NCBI GenBank assembly: GCA_007128085.1
Contig: SKYC01000357.1
Coordinates: 1 to 15,535, forward strand
Source of the DNA: Saprospiraceae bacterium
GTDB lineage: Bacteria > Bacteroidota > Bacteroidia > Chitinophagales > Saprospiraceae
Direction: 5' to 3'
Length of the DNA: 15,535 bases
How positions within the stretch are numbered: position 1 is the stretch's first letter; every line of letters begins with the position of its first letter. Of the stretch, positions 14,758 to 15,535 are shown piece after piece. Below the pieces are notes generated by a model, which worked only from the letters and a program-made list of their open reading frames with translations, ran no database searches and had not been told where the DNA came from. Made by a program: the position numbers and the translations under genes.

Positions 14758-15222
14758 TCACTTCACACCTGTACTTCCAAAGCCTCCTTCACCCCGGTCG
14801 GTTGAGCTCAATTCATTGCTCAATTCCCACTCTATGCGCGCAAAGGGTGCTACCACCAATTGAGCGATGCGCTCTCCCGGTTTTATGACTGCAGTTTCTG
14901 AAGAGAGGTTGATCAATATCACTTTTAACTCTCCGCGGTAATCGCTGTCAATGGTACCCGGACTGTTCAATACCGTTATGCCCTTTTTCACTGCCAATCC
15001 GCTCCTGGGTCTCACCTGGGCTTCCAACCCGACGGGAAGAGCGATTCTCAATCCGGTGGGAATGAGTTTCCGTTCGAGCGATTTCAATTCAATTTCACCC
15101 GCGATATGTGCGTACAAATCCATACCCGAACTCCCTTCCGTGGCATAAAATGGCAATGGCTGATCCGATTCATTGACAATTTGAACCGCAAATGTTTTAA
15201 GATGATTTTGTTCCTGTTTCAT
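14758..15222 (-). CDS. dut: dUTP diphosphatase
   Basis: Hydrolyses dUTP to dUMP and pyrophosphate, keeping uracil out of DNA and feeding dTMP synthesis. The 154-residue length is standard for the homotrimeric family, and all five motifs are present: SSGMDLYA (31-38), RPRSGLA (71-77), GTIDSDYRGEL (89-99) with catalytic D92, KPGERIAQLV (114-123) and RGEGGFGSTG (143-152), the P-loop-like arm that closes over the substrate. I chose ATG at 15222, which gives MKQEQNHLKTF; a longer open frame to 15303 adds 27 residues unlike the family. It follows the pyruvate kinase gene by 158 bp, with no clear promoter or terminator seen in that gap. Confidence 0.96.
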   Translation of the reverse strand: MKQEQNHLKTFAVQIVNESDQPLPFYATEGSSGMDLYAHIAGEIELKSLERKLIPTGLRIALPVGLEAQVRPRSGLAVKKGITVLNSPGTIDSDYRGELKVILINLSSETAVIKPGERIAQLVVAPFARIEWELSNELSSTDRGEGGFGSTGVK

Positions 15223-15380
15223 ACTTTTTATAATTTTATTGAATCCGTATCGGTGCTCTTCCGTCCTTGTATTTCGGATTTGAAAAACGCCCCTCAACTT
15301 CAATATTTTTTAATCCCGGACTGATTCGGCGGAAATGCAATCGGACAGACGGCAGGAAAACAATGCAGCTCCTGAAAGAA

Positions 15381-15535
15381 CTAATCTACCCTGGTGATTT
15401 TCAACATATTGGTCCGCTGTTTTTTCATAATAGGCATACTGCCGGTATTGACAATATAGTCCCCCACATGAACCTTGCCGTCGTCCTTCAACATCCGCAC
15501 AACATCTTCAATGGTTTCATCGGTGGTGGTGTATT
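15381..15535 (-). CDS. pyk: Pyruvate kinase, C-terminal fragment (cut by window edge)
   Basis: The last 50 residues of a minus-strand gene run from the window edge to TAG at 15381-15383. They include TTDETIEDVVRMLKDDGKV, then VGDYIVNTGSMPI and RTNMLKITRVD. This matches the end of the C-terminal allosteric domain of pyruvate kinase, where GDxxVxxxxxP is followed by TNMxK and a short hydrophobic strand. The catalytic barrel lies outside the window. The enzyme converts phosphoenolpyruvate and ADP to pyruvate and ATP. The identification rests on this tail only, but the tail is characteristic. Confidence 0.85.
   Translation of the reverse strand, partial: YTTTDETIEDVVRMLKDDGKVHVGDYIVNTGSMPIMKKQRTNMLKITRVD

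Noticed and set aside
15223..15303. N-terminal extension of dUTPase to 15303
   Set aside because: It adds residues outside the family's usual 145-155 length, and the ATG at 15222 gives a normal N-terminus.

Overview
The window looks like chromosomal DNA of a member of the Bacteroidota, probably a marine or aquatic cytophagian, saprospirian or flavobacterial-like lineage; this is inferred, with no rRNA or marker-gene placement. The grounds are a stand-alone ECF sigma factor of the type found throughout the phylum, preceded by a promoter of the phylum's own pattern (TTG, 20-bp spacer, TATATTTG). Others are a DUF4292 lipoprotein beside an EnvC-like protein, a single LptF/LptG permease after tgt, a long RodA, a tgt product without its zinc cysteines, and a short arginine-decarboxylase-like enzyme next to agmatinase and a deoxyhypusine-synthase homologue. 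Start codons generally lack Shine-Dalgarno sequences. I see no prophage, insertion sequence, CRISPR array, tRNA or rRNA.

Layout. Positions 1-50 may hold the 3' end of a rightward gene. Positions 155-3457 (minus strand) form a tight polyamine operon transcribed as arginine decarboxylase, agmatinase, deoxyhypusine-synthase-like protein. It would make agmatine, then putrescine, then probably a larger polyamine such as homospermidine. A 520-bp divergent intergenic region (3458-3977) contains a GC-rich, self-complementary block that could be a structured RNA. Positions 3978-8905 (plus strand) carry deoC, a small exported SPOR-domain protein, rodA, tgt and an LptF/LptG-family permease. These link nucleoside salvage, septal/lateral wall growth, queuosine tRNA modification and lipopolysaccharide export. 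A promoter and an ECF sigma factor gene follow (to 9645), closed by a perfect 15-bp bidirectional terminator (9730-9765).

Positions 9802-15535 are all on the minus strand. In transcription order they are the pyruvate kinase 3' end, dut, a sugar-nucleotidyltransferase with a beta-helix tail, a secreted TPR protein, a DUF4292 outer-membrane lipoprotein and an EnvC-like coiled-coil/LytM protein. The last two overlap by 17 bp. This block mixes core metabolism with envelope biogenesis and looks like ordinary conserved Bacteroidota synteny.

The window is mainly housekeeping. The points most worth a second look are the deoxyhypusine-synthase homologue with altered substrate-site residues in an organism that should have no eIF5A, the zinc-site loss in tgt, the non-catalytic LytM domain, and the structured element upstream of the polyamine operon. 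I do not claim a wholly new system here.
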